From an uncultured Oscillospiraceae bacterium (GTDB taxonomy: Bacteria > Bacillota > Clostridia > Oscillospirales > Oscillospiraceae), in contig CAKTKM010000051.1 of the NCBI GenBank assembly GCA_934569425.1, forward strand, positions 1 to 9,256: 9,256 bases of DNA, given 5' to 3'. The position numbers and the translations under genes were made by a program. Below the pieces are notes generated by a model. It was given only the letters and a program-made list of their open reading frames with translations. It was not told where the DNA came from and did no database searches. This document shows, in pieces, positions 1-8,600 of this stretch (position 1 is its first letter; each line of letters opens with the position of its first letter).

Positions 1-547
1 GCATATAATCGCCGCCGGAGGGATCGTTGGGATCATGCCGGAACATCTCCGGCAGCAGCTGCTCCATCACCAGCGTCCGCAGATATTTGGACAGCATCCG
101 CCGCCGCAGGATGCTCGCCCGCGTGGTGCCGTTCGCCGCCAGCTTTTCCTCGGCGGCTGTGTAGGGCGCCGCCTCCTCCGCCTCCGTCAAATCGGCCAGC
201 GGGCCGCCCTGCGGATAACCGGTGAAGAAAAACATCATATTCTCCCGCGCCTTAAACTGCTGGCGCAGATACACTGCGGCATCCTCCACGGTGGCATAAC
301 TGCCGCCGTCATTCAGCGGCTCGTTGGCCAGCGCCGCTACCGGCACCTCAAAGGTAACGCCTTCGTCAACCGCCAGCTCAGGATAAAGAGGATTGCCCCA
401 CGTCTCACCCACGAACAGGAGCGCGTCCTCCGACAGCTCATCGGATGCGGTTTCATACAGTGCGCCCCAGACCGGATCCGGCAGCAGAGTCACGGTCATC
501 AGCGCGGCGCACAGCAGCGCCGCAAGACGACTCACCGATTTTCTCAT
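1..547 (-). CDS. Secreted protein, probable transglutaminase-superfamily protein, N-terminal part (truncated by window edge)
   Basis: An open frame runs leftward from ATG at 547-545 to the window edge with no stop, giving 182 residues. A GGGAGG ribosome binding site (rc of 556-561) lies 8 bases upstream of the ATG. Residues 1-29 form a classical signal peptide: MRKS, a hydrophobic stretch LAALLCAALMTVTLLP, and a likely cleavage near VWGA. The Cys in that stretch lacks a proper lipobox, so it is probably not a lipoprotein. The mature part contains TVEDAAVYLRQQFKAR at about residues 84-99. Near the edge it reads FRHDPNDPSGGDYM, which resembles the 'EHTG-P-EGDY' block preceding the catalytic core in many clostridial secreted transglutaminase-like proteins. 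That family assignment comes from memory, and the catalytic residues would lie outside the window. The signal peptide resembles that of the neighbouring gene at 675-2204, suggesting a paralogue. The promoter at 588-616 indicates independent transcription. Export is fairly sure; the enzymatic class is tentative. Confidence 0.62.
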   Translation of the reverse strand, partial: MRKSVSRLAALLCAALMTVTLLPDPVWGALYETASDELSEDALLFVGETWGNPLYPELAVDEGVTFEVPVAALANEPLNDGGSYATVEDAAVYLRQQFKARENMMFFFTGYPQGGPLADLTEAEEAAPYTAAEEKLAANGTTRASILRRRMLSKYLRTLVMEQLLPEMFRHDPNDPSGGDYM

Positions 548-587
548 GCCGTTTTCCTCCCTTCCGCAGCAGCTTCCATTTACTGTC

Positions 588-616
588 ATTGTACCAGCCC
601 CGCCGCCCTTTGGCAA
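588..616 (-). promoter_or_regulatory. Sigma-A-type promoter with extended -10 for the gene at 1-547
   Basis: Read on the minus strand, a -35 box TTGCCA (rc of 611-616) is followed by exactly 17 bases and then TACAAT (rc of 588-593). TG one base upstream of the -10 makes an extended -10 element. Transcription would start near 581, leaving a short leader of about 34 bases that includes the ribosome binding site. The layout closely matches the promoter of the neighbouring secreted-protein gene at 2238-2266. Confidence 0.8.
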
Positions 617-621
617 GGGTC

Positions 622-669
622 AAAAAGTTTTTGCCGCTCCGGAGAACATTTCTCCAGAGCGGCAAAAAC
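622..669 (-). terminator. Rho-independent terminator of the dockerin-bearing gene
   Basis: A near-perfect inverted repeat pairs 627-639 (GTTTTTGCCGCTC) with 657-669 (GAGCGGCAAAAAC). It continues past one mismatch (C640/A656) with GGAGAA/TTCTCC, closing on a three-base loop. On the minus strand the hairpin is followed by TTTTT (rc of 622-626). It begins 6 bases past the TGA stop of the leftward gene. No T-tract follows it on the plus strand, so it should work mainly leftward. Confidence 0.9.
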
Positions 670-674
670 ACAGT

Positions 675-2204
675 TCAGCGAATCCCGGTGATCATCTCAT
701 ACAGAGCTTGCAGGTCGTAGACATCCACAACATCGTCATCATTCAGATCGGCGGCAAAAAGGAAATCCGCCTCTGACAAGGTCGTCTGATCTTGGGGAAC
801 CGTTCCCGTCAGCAGATAGGTATACAGCAGCTGCATATCGGTACCGTCCACCTCACCTTTTCCGTTCAGATTGCCGCTGGGCAGGGGCTCGTAATCGCCC
901 TTGAAGGTCAATACAACCTCCCGTCCCGCACCGGCAATGCCTACGTCGATTCTCCCCGTGGCCTTCATAAGGTCTCTGAGCTTCCCCAAATTGGCCCGAT
1001 ACCATTCCCACGCTGTCGCCATGGGATCATCGTCCGTAACAAACAGCCGCGTCTGGCCGTTTCCGCGCCGCAGCAGCGTGGCCACCTTCTCCACAAGCCC
1101 CTCGTCCTTCACGGAGACCACCGTATTCTTCAGGCGGTGGTAAAACGCGGCTGTGGAATTGCACACCGGCTGCCGGACATTCTCCGGATAAGGATCAAGT
1201 TCATGATCCTCCCCCATCCGTTCGGCGGTCAGATTGAAAAAGGCATAATAGGGAGAGTACGGGGATTCACTGATCACTTCGGTTTCCGGATCCTGTGTAA
1301 GCGGATCATCCCAAGTGGGGTCTGTGTAGTACCAAGCACCGTCGATCTTCACCAGATTCCATGCATGGCTTTCACCGGAATAGCCGGTCACATAAGCGCA
1401 CTGGATCCCCGCGCGCATCAGCAGATACTGGAAGGCAAAGGCATAACCAGCGCAGACAGCCTTGCCATCTACCATCGCGCTATATGCGCTTTGATATTTG
1501 GCATAGTCGTATGTATACACAACATGCCGGATCAGCTTGTCGTGGAGGTACAGCTCCTTCTCAAAATCGCTGCCGTTGACAGGCAGCCCCTCCAGCAGCT
1601 CCTCCGCGGCGGCAAGGAACTTGGTCTTCGCGCTGTCAAGGTCGGGAAAATACTCCCGGCCGGTGTCCCTATCCACAAATTTTGTCAGTCCCACGGCTCG
1701 CACAACATCCTTGCCCTTGTAGGAAAAGGGTGCCGCGATCGCCCAGAACAGCTCCGGATAATCCCCGCGGAAAGCCGTTGCGGCAAGCGCAAACGTCTCC
1801 TTGGAAACCGGTTCCTTCAGCATGATATACTCCGGCATTGGAAGCGTGGCGGCACATTCCACCAGCGTATCGTACACGTTCAGAAGCTGCTCACTGTTGG
1901 TCTCCTCCTCCAGTGTCGTCCGGCCATAGCGCTCCACCGTGATCTGGTCAAAATACGGATCCCTGCGGCTGTCCGCACCGGTTTCGTCTGTGCCGTCGTC
2001 AAACAGCAGAGCGCCCGGCTCCGTCTGGGCGGCATCGTCCTCCTCCAAGAACACCGTGTCACCGTAAGCACGCTGCACCAGTTCATCGGTGGGTACCGCA
2101 TAGGGTGTGGCCGTCTCTCTGGCAAAGGTCTCCACAGGCAGAAGGGTCAGGCTCATCAGCATCGCGCACAGCAGCGCCGTCAGGCGTTTTGTGAATTTTT
2201 TCAT
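675..2204 (-). CDS. Secreted transglutaminase-like protein with C-terminal dockerin
   Basis: This is a complete 509-residue protein. It starts at ATG 2204-2202, with AGGAGG (rc of 2211-2216) 6 bases upstream. Residues 1-28 are a signal peptide (MKKFTKR, then a hydrophobic stretch ending near ETFA). An acidic, low-complexity segment follows at about 52-82. The transglutaminase-like core spans about 210-305 and has the expected triad: Cys251 in GKAVCAGYAFAFQYL, His280 in GESHAWNLV, and Asp295 in YYTDPTWDDP. In the family this cysteine-protease-like fold does peptide cleavage or amide transfer; the substrate here is unknown. Residues about 345-440 match nothing I recognise. Residues 445-507 form a dockerin with two duplicated calcium-loop/helix units (NLNGKGEVDGTD and DLNDDDVVDVYD), which would dock the enzyme to a cohesin. 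Only the second loop is fully canonical. The gene is monocistronic, with its own promoter (2238-2266) and terminator (622-669). It is probably extracellular or cell-surface, acting on protein or wall peptide. The domain calls are secure; the physiological role is not. Confidence 0.9.
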   Translation of the reverse strand: MKKFTKRLTALLCAMLMSLTLLPVETFARETATPYAVPTDELVQRAYGDTVFLEEDDAAQTEPGALLFDDGTDETGADSRRDPYFDQITVERYGRTTLEEETNSEQLLNVYDTLVECAATLPMPEYIMLKEPVSKETFALAATAFRGDYPELFWAIAAPFSYKGKDVVRAVGLTKFVDRDTGREYFPDLDSAKTKFLAAAEELLEGLPVNGSDFEKELYLHDKLIRHVVYTYDYAKYQSAYSAMVDGKAVCAGYAFAFQYLLMRAGIQCAYVTGYSGESHAWNLVKIDGAWYYTDPTWDDPLTQDPETEVISESPYSPYYAFFNLTAERMGEDHELDPYPENVRQPVCNSTAAFYHRLKNTVVSVKDEGLVEKVATLLRRGNGQTRLFVTDDDPMATAWEWYRANLGKLRDLMKATGRIDVGIAGAGREVVLTFKGDYEPLPSGNLNGKGEVDGTDMQLLYTYLLTGTVPQDQTTLSEADFLFAADLNDDDVVDVYDLQALYEMITGIR

Positions 2205-2237
2205 GGTACGCCTCCTTATTTTTCTCTTAACATTTCT

Positions 2238-2266
2238 ATTGTATCAGCTTCCATCACCCTTTGCAA
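2238..2266 (-). promoter_or_regulatory. Sigma-A-type promoter with extended -10 for the transglutaminase-dockerin gene
   Basis: On the minus strand TTGCAA (2261-2266) is separated by 17 bases from TACAAT (rc of 2238-2243), with TG one base upstream of the -10. Spacing to the ribosome binding site and ATG at 2204 fits a leader of about 30 bases. Parts of the spacer (AGGG near the -35 and GCTG next to the -10) are shared with the promoter at 588-616. Confidence 0.8.
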
Positions 2267-2304
2267 GTGAGATTTCACCTTGTTCTACTTTTTCCCGCCG
2301 CCTA

Positions 2305-2333
2305 CTTTCCTTTTTCCGAAAATGCGCTATAAT
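2305..2333 (+). promoter_or_regulatory. Candidate promoter of the addBA operon
   Basis: A perfect -10 hexamer TATAAT lies at 2328-2333, about 39 bases before the addB start codon. The hexamer 17 bases upstream (CTTTCC, 2305-2310) is a poor -35 box, and there is no TG extension. The promoter is therefore either weak or helped by another factor. It sits in the 167-base divergent region shared with the leftward secreted-protein gene. The rest of that region (2205-2371) is pyrimidine-rich and holds nothing else I can name. Low AddAB expression would be normal for this enzyme. Confidence 0.5.
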
Positions 2334-2371
2334 AAAGAAAATGATAATTTCAAAGAGAGGAGGACGCGCCT

Positions 2372-5300
2372 ATGCTGTCCATCTGGATTGGCCGCGCGGG
2401 AAGCGGCAAATCGGCAAAGGTGTTGGAAGCCATCGGACGGGAACGAGACGCCCGTCCCCAGCTGCTGCTGGTGCCGGAGCATACCTCCCACGAGGCGGAG
2501 CTGGATCTGTGCCGCGCCTGCGGCTCCACCGCCTGCCGCAGCGCGGAGGTCCTCAGCTTTCAGCGTCTTGCCACCCGTGTGCTGAGCGAGACAGGCGGTC
2601 TCGCCGACGTGACGCTGGACAACGGCGGCAAGCTGCTGACCATGCGCCGCTGCCTGCAGGAGCTGCATACCCAGCTGAAGGTTTTTGGCCGCCCATCCCA
2701 GCGCTCCACCTTTTTGCGGCAGCTGACGGATCTGGCCGATGAGCTGTACGCCTATCAGATCGCGCCGGAAACACTGTACGCTCATGTGGCGGACATGGAG
2801 GGTGCGGCGGGCGATAAGCTTCGTGACGTGGCGCTGATCTTCGCCGCCTATGACGCGCGGCTGCGCCACGCCGACACCGATGAACGCTCCCGGATGCAGA
2901 AGCTGTGTGACAGTCTGCCCCACTCTCACTATCTGGACGGGAAGGATCTGTATGTAGACGGCTTTTCCTTCTTCAACCGGCAGGAAGAAAGTGTGCTTGC
3001 CACCGCCCTGCGGCGGTGCCACAGCGTCACCGTGACGCTGCTGGGAGGCCGGAGCGAACAGCAGTTTCAAAACGCCGCCGCCCAGAAGGAGCGGCTGATG
3101 CGCATGGCGCAGGAGGCCGGCATGGAGTGCCGGCTGCACTATCTCACCCGTCAGGACGACACGCCGCTGGGGCGGCTGGAGCGCCATTTCTTTGGCGGCG
3201 GTGAGCCGTGGGAGGAGCCTACCGGGGCGGTGACCCTCTATCAGGCGGCCACCGCCTATACAGAGGTGGAGTACGCCGCCGCTCAGATCCGGCAGCTGGC
3301 CATGGAGGGCTACCGCTATCGGGATATTGCGGTGGCCAGCCGCAGCATGGCGCTGTACGGTCCGCTGCTGGAGTCGGTACTCCGGCGGGACGGCATCCCC
3401 GCCTACATCAGCCGCCGCAGCGACATTCTGGAAAAGCCGGTGATCACGCTGCTGCTGTCCGCCGTGGACGCCGTTACCGGCGGCTTCACCTATGAGGATA
3501 TGTTCCGCTACTTGAAAACCGGTATGACCGACGTTACGGCAGCAGAATGCGATATGCTGGAAAACTATGTGATCCGCTGGGAGATCCGGGGCGGCATGTG
3601 GCTGCGGGACGTTCCGTGGACGCTGAACCCCGACGGCTACGGCGTGGACATGACCGAAGATCGCGCCGCCCGTCTGGCGGAGATCAACCGCATCCGGCAG
3701 AAGGTACGCACCCCGCTGCTGGCACTGTCAGAGGGATTGCAGGCACAGGGGCCCGCCCGGGGCAAGGCACGGGTGCTGTACGAATTCGCGGCGGCCTCCG
3801 GCGTTCCGGAGGCACTGCGCGATAAGGCAGATTCCCTGCTGGCGGCAGGACAGGTGCAGCCGGCGGAGGAATACGCCCAGCTGTGGCAGATCTTCTGCGA
3901 TGTGCTGGATCAGTTTGTGGGGATCCTGGGGGATACGGAGCTGGAGGGCGAGGAGTTTGCCCGTCTGCTTCGTCTGGTGCTGACCCAGTACAGCGTGGGA
4001 ACCATCCCCGCCACGCTGGATCAGGTGAAGGTCAGCGAGATCACCCGCAACGACCGCCACCGTGTCCGCGTGTTGTTCCTTCTGGGCGCCAACGATCATC
4101 TGCTGCCCCAGATCGACAAGGATGGCGGCGTGCTGGACAGCGATGACCGGCAGGCACTCCGGCAGCGGGATATTTCGCTTTCCGACGCGACCTTTGACGC
4201 GCTGGACAATGAAATGCAGAACATTTACGCCTGCATCGCGCAGCCCACGGAGCAGCTGCGGATCAGCTGGAGCGTTACCGATGTGACAGGCGCGGAGCTG
4301 CGCCCCTCCTTTGTGGTGGAGCGGGTGATGAAGCTGTTCCCCCGCGTGAGCGTCCAGCGCGAAGACGGCGCGTATCGCCTGACCGTTCCCGCAACGGCAC
4401 TGTGTGCCGCGGGGGAAAACGAAGCACTGCGGCGTTACTTTGCCCAAAGTCCCAGCTGCGCCGCGGCGCTGGCCGCCATGGAACGGGCGCGGCACATGGA
4501 GCGGGGACGCCTGTCGCCGGAGGCGGTGCAATCCCTGTACGGCCACACCATCGCCATGTCCGCCAGCCGGATCGACCGTGTGCGTTCCTGTCACTTCGGC
4601 TATTTCATGGAGTACGGTCTGCGGGCCAGAGAGCGGAAACGAGCGGGCTTTGAAGCGCCGGAGGTCGGCACCTTCCTCCATTATCTTCTGGAAAATGTAA
4701 ACCGCGAGGTAAAGGAACGGGGCGGCTACGGACAGGTAAACGATGATGTCCTGCGCCGCATGGTGCAGGTCTATGTAGACCGCTACGCCGCCGAATGCAT
4801 CGACGACTACCCCAACCGCCCCGCCCGCTTCCGCTATCTTTTCAGCCGTCTGCGGGAAACTGCCGCCACCATTGTTCTGGGGATCGCGGAGGAAATGCGA
4901 CAGTCGGACTTCGTTCCGATCTCCTTCGAGCTGAGCTTCGGCGGCCGCAGCGGCGACCTGCCCGCCATCTCTGTACGGCAGGATGGTGCCACACTTTCCG
5001 TCTCCGGCAAGGTGGACCGGGTGGACGGCTGGCTCCACGACGGGAAACTGTACCTGCGGGTTGTGGACTACAAAACCGGCAAAAAGAGCTTTGACCTGAC
5101 CGACATCCGGTACGGGCTTGGCATACAGATGCTGCTGTACCTCTTTACATTGGAACGGGAGGGGCGGTCGTACTTCGGTTATCCCGTGGTTCCCTGCGGC
5201 GTACTGTACCAGCCGGCGCGGGACGTGATCCTGCGTCAGGATCGGAGCATCAGCGATGAAAAACTGAAAACCGCCCTGCAAAGCGCGCTGCGCCGCACAG

Positions 5301-5680
5301 GTCTGGTGCTGAGTGAACCGCAGGTACTGCAGGCCATGGAACACAGCGCATTGGAGGCGCCCTGCTACCTGCCTGTTGGGGTAAAAAAAGACGGCACACT
5401 GTCCGGCGATCTGGCCACGATGGCGCAGCTGGGACAGTTGGGGCGGTATGTGGATCAGCTTCTGCGCCAGATCACCGGCGAGATCGCCCGGGGCAATATT
5501 GACGCGGATCCTTACGTCCGCACTCCGCAGGACAACGCCTGCACCTATTGCGCCTTCGCCTCGGCCTGCTACTTCGACGAAAAGTGTGACAGGCGGCGGC
5601 AGATGATCAAAACAGACAAAGCGGATTTCTGGGCGCTGATGGACGCGCAGTACGGAGAGGAGGGACACCGTGGCAGTTGA
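2372..5680 (+). CDS. addB: ATP-dependent helicase/nuclease subunit B (AddB)
   Basis: This 1102-residue protein is close to the usual 1100-1170 of AddB. It starts at ATG 2372, preceded by GAGAGGAGG 8 bases upstream. AddB pairs with AddA in the cytoplasm to unwind and degrade DNA from double-strand ends; in the family it recognises Chi and cuts the 5'-ended strand. The N-terminus has a Walker A-like loop GRAGSGKS (7-14) followed by LLLVPEHTSHEAE and VLSFQRLATRVL, typical of AddB. The middle is the degenerate helicase-like scaffold, including VRVLFLLGANDHLLP (565-579). The C-terminal RecB-type nuclease shows His770, GKVDRVD (Asp882), VVDYKTGK (Asp899, Lys901) and QMLLY (919-923). The four 4Fe-4S cysteines are Cys740 (RSCHFGYF) and Cys1057, Cys1060 and Cys1066 (CTYCAFASAC), with the CxxCxxxxxC spacing known from Bacillus subtilis AddB. 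It is first in the operon, and its 3' end overlaps addA by 11 bases. RexB is the equivalent name for lactic acid bacteria, but the iron-sulphur cluster favours AddB. Confidence 0.96.
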   Translation: MLSIWIGRAGSGKSAKVLEAIGRERDARPQLLLVPEHTSHEAELDLCRACGSTACRSAEVLSFQRLATRVLSETGGLADVTLDNGGKLLTMRRCLQELHTQLKVFGRPSQRSTFLRQLTDLADELYAYQIAPETLYAHVADMEGAAGDKLRDVALIFAAYDARLRHADTDERSRMQKLCDSLPHSHYLDGKDLYVDGFSFFNRQEESVLATALRRCHSVTVTLLGGRSEQQFQNAAAQKERLMRMAQEAGMECRLHYLTRQDDTPLGRLERHFFGGGEPWEEPTGAVTLYQAATAYTEVEYAAAQIRQLAMEGYRYRDIAVASRSMALYGPLLESVLRRDGIPAYISRRSDILEKPVITLLLSAVDAVTGGFTYEDMFRYLKTGMTDVTAAECDMLENYVIRWEIRGGMWLRDVPWTLNPDGYGVDMTEDRAARLAEINRIRQKVRTPLLALSEGLQAQGPARGKARVLYEFAAASGVPEALRDKADSLLAAGQVQPAEEYAQLWQIFCDVLDQFVGILGDTELEGEEFARLLRLVLTQYSVGTIPATLDQVKVSEITRNDRHRVRVLFLLGANDHLLPQIDKDGGVLDSDDRQALRQRDISLSDATFDALDNEMQNIYACIAQPTEQLRISWSVTDVTGAELRPSFVVERVMKLFPRVSVQREDGAYRLTVPATALCAAGENEALRRYFAQSPSCAAALAAMERARHMERGRLSPEAVQSLYGHTIAMSASRIDRVRSCHFGYFMEYGLRARERKRAGFEAPEVGTFLHYLLENVNREVKERGGYGQVNDDVLRRMVQVYVDRYAAECIDDYPNRPARFRYLFSRLRETAATIVLGIAEEMRQSDFVPISFELSFGGRSGDLPAISVRQDGATLSVSGKVDRVDGWLHDGKLYLRVVDYKTGKKSFDLTDIRYGLGIQMLLYLFTLEREGRSYFGYPVVPCGVLYQPARDVILRQDRSISDEKLKTALQSALRRTGLVLSEPQVLQAMEHSALEAPCYLPVGVKKDGTLSGDLATMAQLGQLGRYVDQLLRQITGEIARGNIDADPYVRTPQDNACTYCAFASACYFDEKCDRRRQMIKTDKADFWALMDAQYGEEGHRGS
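5654..5664 (+). promoter_or_regulatory. Ribosome binding site fixing the GTG start of addA
   Basis: GGAGAGGAGGG lies inside the last codons of addB, 5 bases before GTG at 5670. No ATG in the addA frame precedes the TLDQRRAV motif that begins the helicase domain. This strong site therefore supports the GTG start, and it implies that terminating addB ribosomes hand over to addA. Confidence 0.85.
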
Positions 5681-8600
5681 ATTGACCCTGGACCAGCGCA
5701 GAGCAGTGGAGGATCGCGGCGGCAGCCTGCTGGTGTCCGCCGCCGCCGGCTCCGGCAAGACCAAGGTGCTGGTGGAGCGGCTGTTCCGGTATATCACCGA
5801 GGAGCAGTACTCCGTGGATGATTTTCTGATCATTACCTACACCAAGGCGGCGGCCTCTGAGCTACGGGGCAAGATCGCGGCGGAGCTGAGCCGCCGTGTG
5901 GCGGAGCATCCGGAGGACGCCCACCTGCGCCGCCAGCTGTTCCGTGTCTATCAGGCGGATATTAAAACCGTGGACGCCTTCTGCGTATCACTGCTGCGGG
6001 AGAACATCTACCGTCTGCCGGCGGTAGAGGGTCACGCTCTGACGCCGGACTTCCGCGTGCTGGACGAGCAGGAGGCCGACATGGTAAAAGAGCGGGTGCT
6101 GGCAGCGGCGCTGGAGGATTTTTACGCCGCTATGGACGGACAGCGCCGCCAGCTGGCAGAGACACTGGGCGCGGGACGGGATGACCGTGCGCTGGAACGC
6201 CTGGTGCTGGAGCTGCACCGCAAGCTGCAAAGCCATCCCTATCCGCTGAAGTGGCTGGAGGCGGTACGCGGCGACTGGAGTTCCCTGCCGGAAAGCATGG
6301 ATGATTCCCTCTACGGCCAGGTCATCATGGAGGATGCGGCCTCCCGGGCGGAATTCTGGGCAGCCCTGCTGGAAAAGGCCGCGGGAAGCATCATGGATGA
6401 CGCGGTGGCCGCTGTCTACGGCTCCAGCTTCACCGCCACGGCGGAGGAGCTGTACGCCTTTGCCGACGCCCGGGGAGATTGGGACAAGATGACCCAGCGG
6501 ATCCCTCAGTTCTTCCGTATCAAGCCCATCCGAGGGGAAAATCCGGAAAAAGAAAGAGCCAAGGCGCTGCGCGACCGGTGTAAGGACGTAGTAAAGGAGC
6601 TGGCGAAGCCCTTTGAAACGCCACAGGCGGAGCATCTATCCGATCTGGCCGCCATGGCGCCCGCTATGCTGGCGCTGACGGAACTGACTGCCGATTTCAC
6701 CCGCCGCTATCAGGCGGAGAAGGCACGGCGCAACGTTATGGATTTCTCAGATCAGGAGCATTATGCCATTGAACTGCTGCAAAACGCTGACGGACGCCCC
6801 ACCCCACTGGCGGAACAGATCTCGCGGCGATACCGCGAGATCATGGTGGACGAATATCAAGACGCCAACGATGTGCAGAACTGCATTTTCAACGCGGTCT
6901 CCCGGCAGGAACAGAACCTGTTCACCGTGGGAGACGTAAAGCAGAGCATTTACCGCTTCCGCTTGGCGGATCCTACGATCTTTCTGCAAAAATACCATGC
7001 CTATGTCCCCGCCCAGCAGGCGGAGGACGGGCAGCCCCGCAAGGTGCTGCTCAGTCGGAATTTCCGCTCCCGGCAGAGCGTGCTGGACGGCTGCAACGCC
7101 ATTTTCAGCAGCATTATGTCCCGCCAGATGGGAGAGATCGACTACGGAGCCGAAGAGCGGCTCTATTTCGGCGCGGAATACTATCCCCCCCACGGGGATA
7201 CGGCTGCGGAGTTCCATTTTATCAACGTATCCGACACGGAGGAGGAACGGTTTGACCGCACGGCAGTGGAGGCGCGCTTTGTGGCGGAGCGCATCCGCCG
7301 CATGCTGGACGAGGGCTATGCTGTTACGGACGGCGACGGACTGCGCCGGTGCCGTCCGGAGGACTTTGTGATCCTGATGCGCTCCCCCCGCGGGCGTCTG
7401 AAAGCCTTTACCGCGGCGCTGGCGGCGCAGAACATTCCCTGCGCCGCCGATGAAAGCGGGGATTTCTTCTCCACTGTGGAGATCGCCGTCATCTGGTCGC
7501 TGCTGCAGGTCCTCGACAATCCCCGTCAGGACGTGCCGCTGATCTCTGTGCTGCGCTCTCCCCTGTTTGGTTTCACGCCGGATCGTCTGGCGGCCATTCG
7601 GGCGCTGAAGCAGGACGGCGACTATTATGACGCTCTGCTGCTGGATGAGGGAGAGGACACCCGTGCCTTTTTGCAGACGCTGGAGTCCCTGCGCGCCGCC
7701 GCCCGCGATGAACCGGTGGACGCGCTGATCTGGCGGATCTATGATGTCTGTCACTGTCCGGCAGTGTTCGGCGCCATGCCGGATGGACAGGCGCGCCGCG
7801 ACGATCTGGCGGCCTTCTACGCCTACGCCCGCCAGATGGCGGAGGCGGGACGCAAGAGTCTGTTCGACTTTACCGCCTATCTGCGCACACTGCTGGAAAA
7901 CGGAGACGCGCCGGATCTTTCCACCCGTCAGGGCGCCGGCGGTGTCCGCATCATGTCCATCCACAAATCCAAGGGACTGGAATTCCCCATTGTCTTTCTC
8001 TGTGATCTCAGTAAGCGGTTCGATCCCCGGGACACACAGGAGCCGGTGCTGGTGCATCCTCAACTGGGGCTGGGGACGGAGCGGGTGGATCGTGACCGCT
8101 GCATCCGCTATGACACCGTCAGCAAAACAGCGGTGGCGCTGCAATTGCAGCGGGAAAGCCGGTCTGAGGAAATGCGGATCCTCTATGTCGCCATGACCCG
8201 TGCGCAGGAAAAAATGATCGCGGTGGACTGCCTGCGCAAAGGGCAGAAACGGATCAACGATCTGGCCGCCATTGCCGGCGTTCCCGCAGCGCCGGAGGCG
8301 GTGGCGGCGGGACGGTGTCTGGGCGACTGGATGCTGCTGCCGCTGCTGTGTACGGCGCAGGGCGGCAAGCTGTGCCGTTGGGCGGACGCCTTTCCCCCGG
8401 AGCAGACCGCCGAGGATGGCGGCTGGCAGGTTTATCTATGGGACGATCCCGCCGCGCTGCCTGCGCTTCGTGCAGCGGAGGACACAGAAACGTCCGCCGA
8501 ATCGCCCCTGCTCTTTGATCCCGCGCCGCTGGAGTGGGTCTACGGCCACCCTCGTGCCGCCGTTACCCCCGGTAAGGTAACAGCCACCCAGTTGAAGGGC

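Noticed and set aside
35..691. Open frame of 218 codons on the plus strand at the left end
   Set aside because: It crosses the promoter of the leftward gene and the intrinsic terminator, and has a low-complexity Arg/Gln/His-rich translation. The minus-strand frame with signal peptide and ribosome binding site explains the region better.
792..2270. Open frame of 492 codons on the plus strand, opposite the transglutaminase-dockerin gene
   Set aside because: The minus-strand protein has a signal peptide, catalytic triad and dockerin. The plus-strand translation is rich in His, Arg and Gln and runs through the promoter of the real gene.
3728..5833. Long open frame of 701 codons on the minus strand, opposite addB
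   Set aside because: It lies antisense to a protein with unambiguous AddB motifs, has no ribosome binding site or recognisable domain, and its composition is what the complement of GC-rich coding sequence gives.
6747..8144. Open frame of 465 codons on the minus strand, opposite addA
   Set aside because: It is antisense to helicase motifs II to VI of addA and has no domain, signal or start context of its own.
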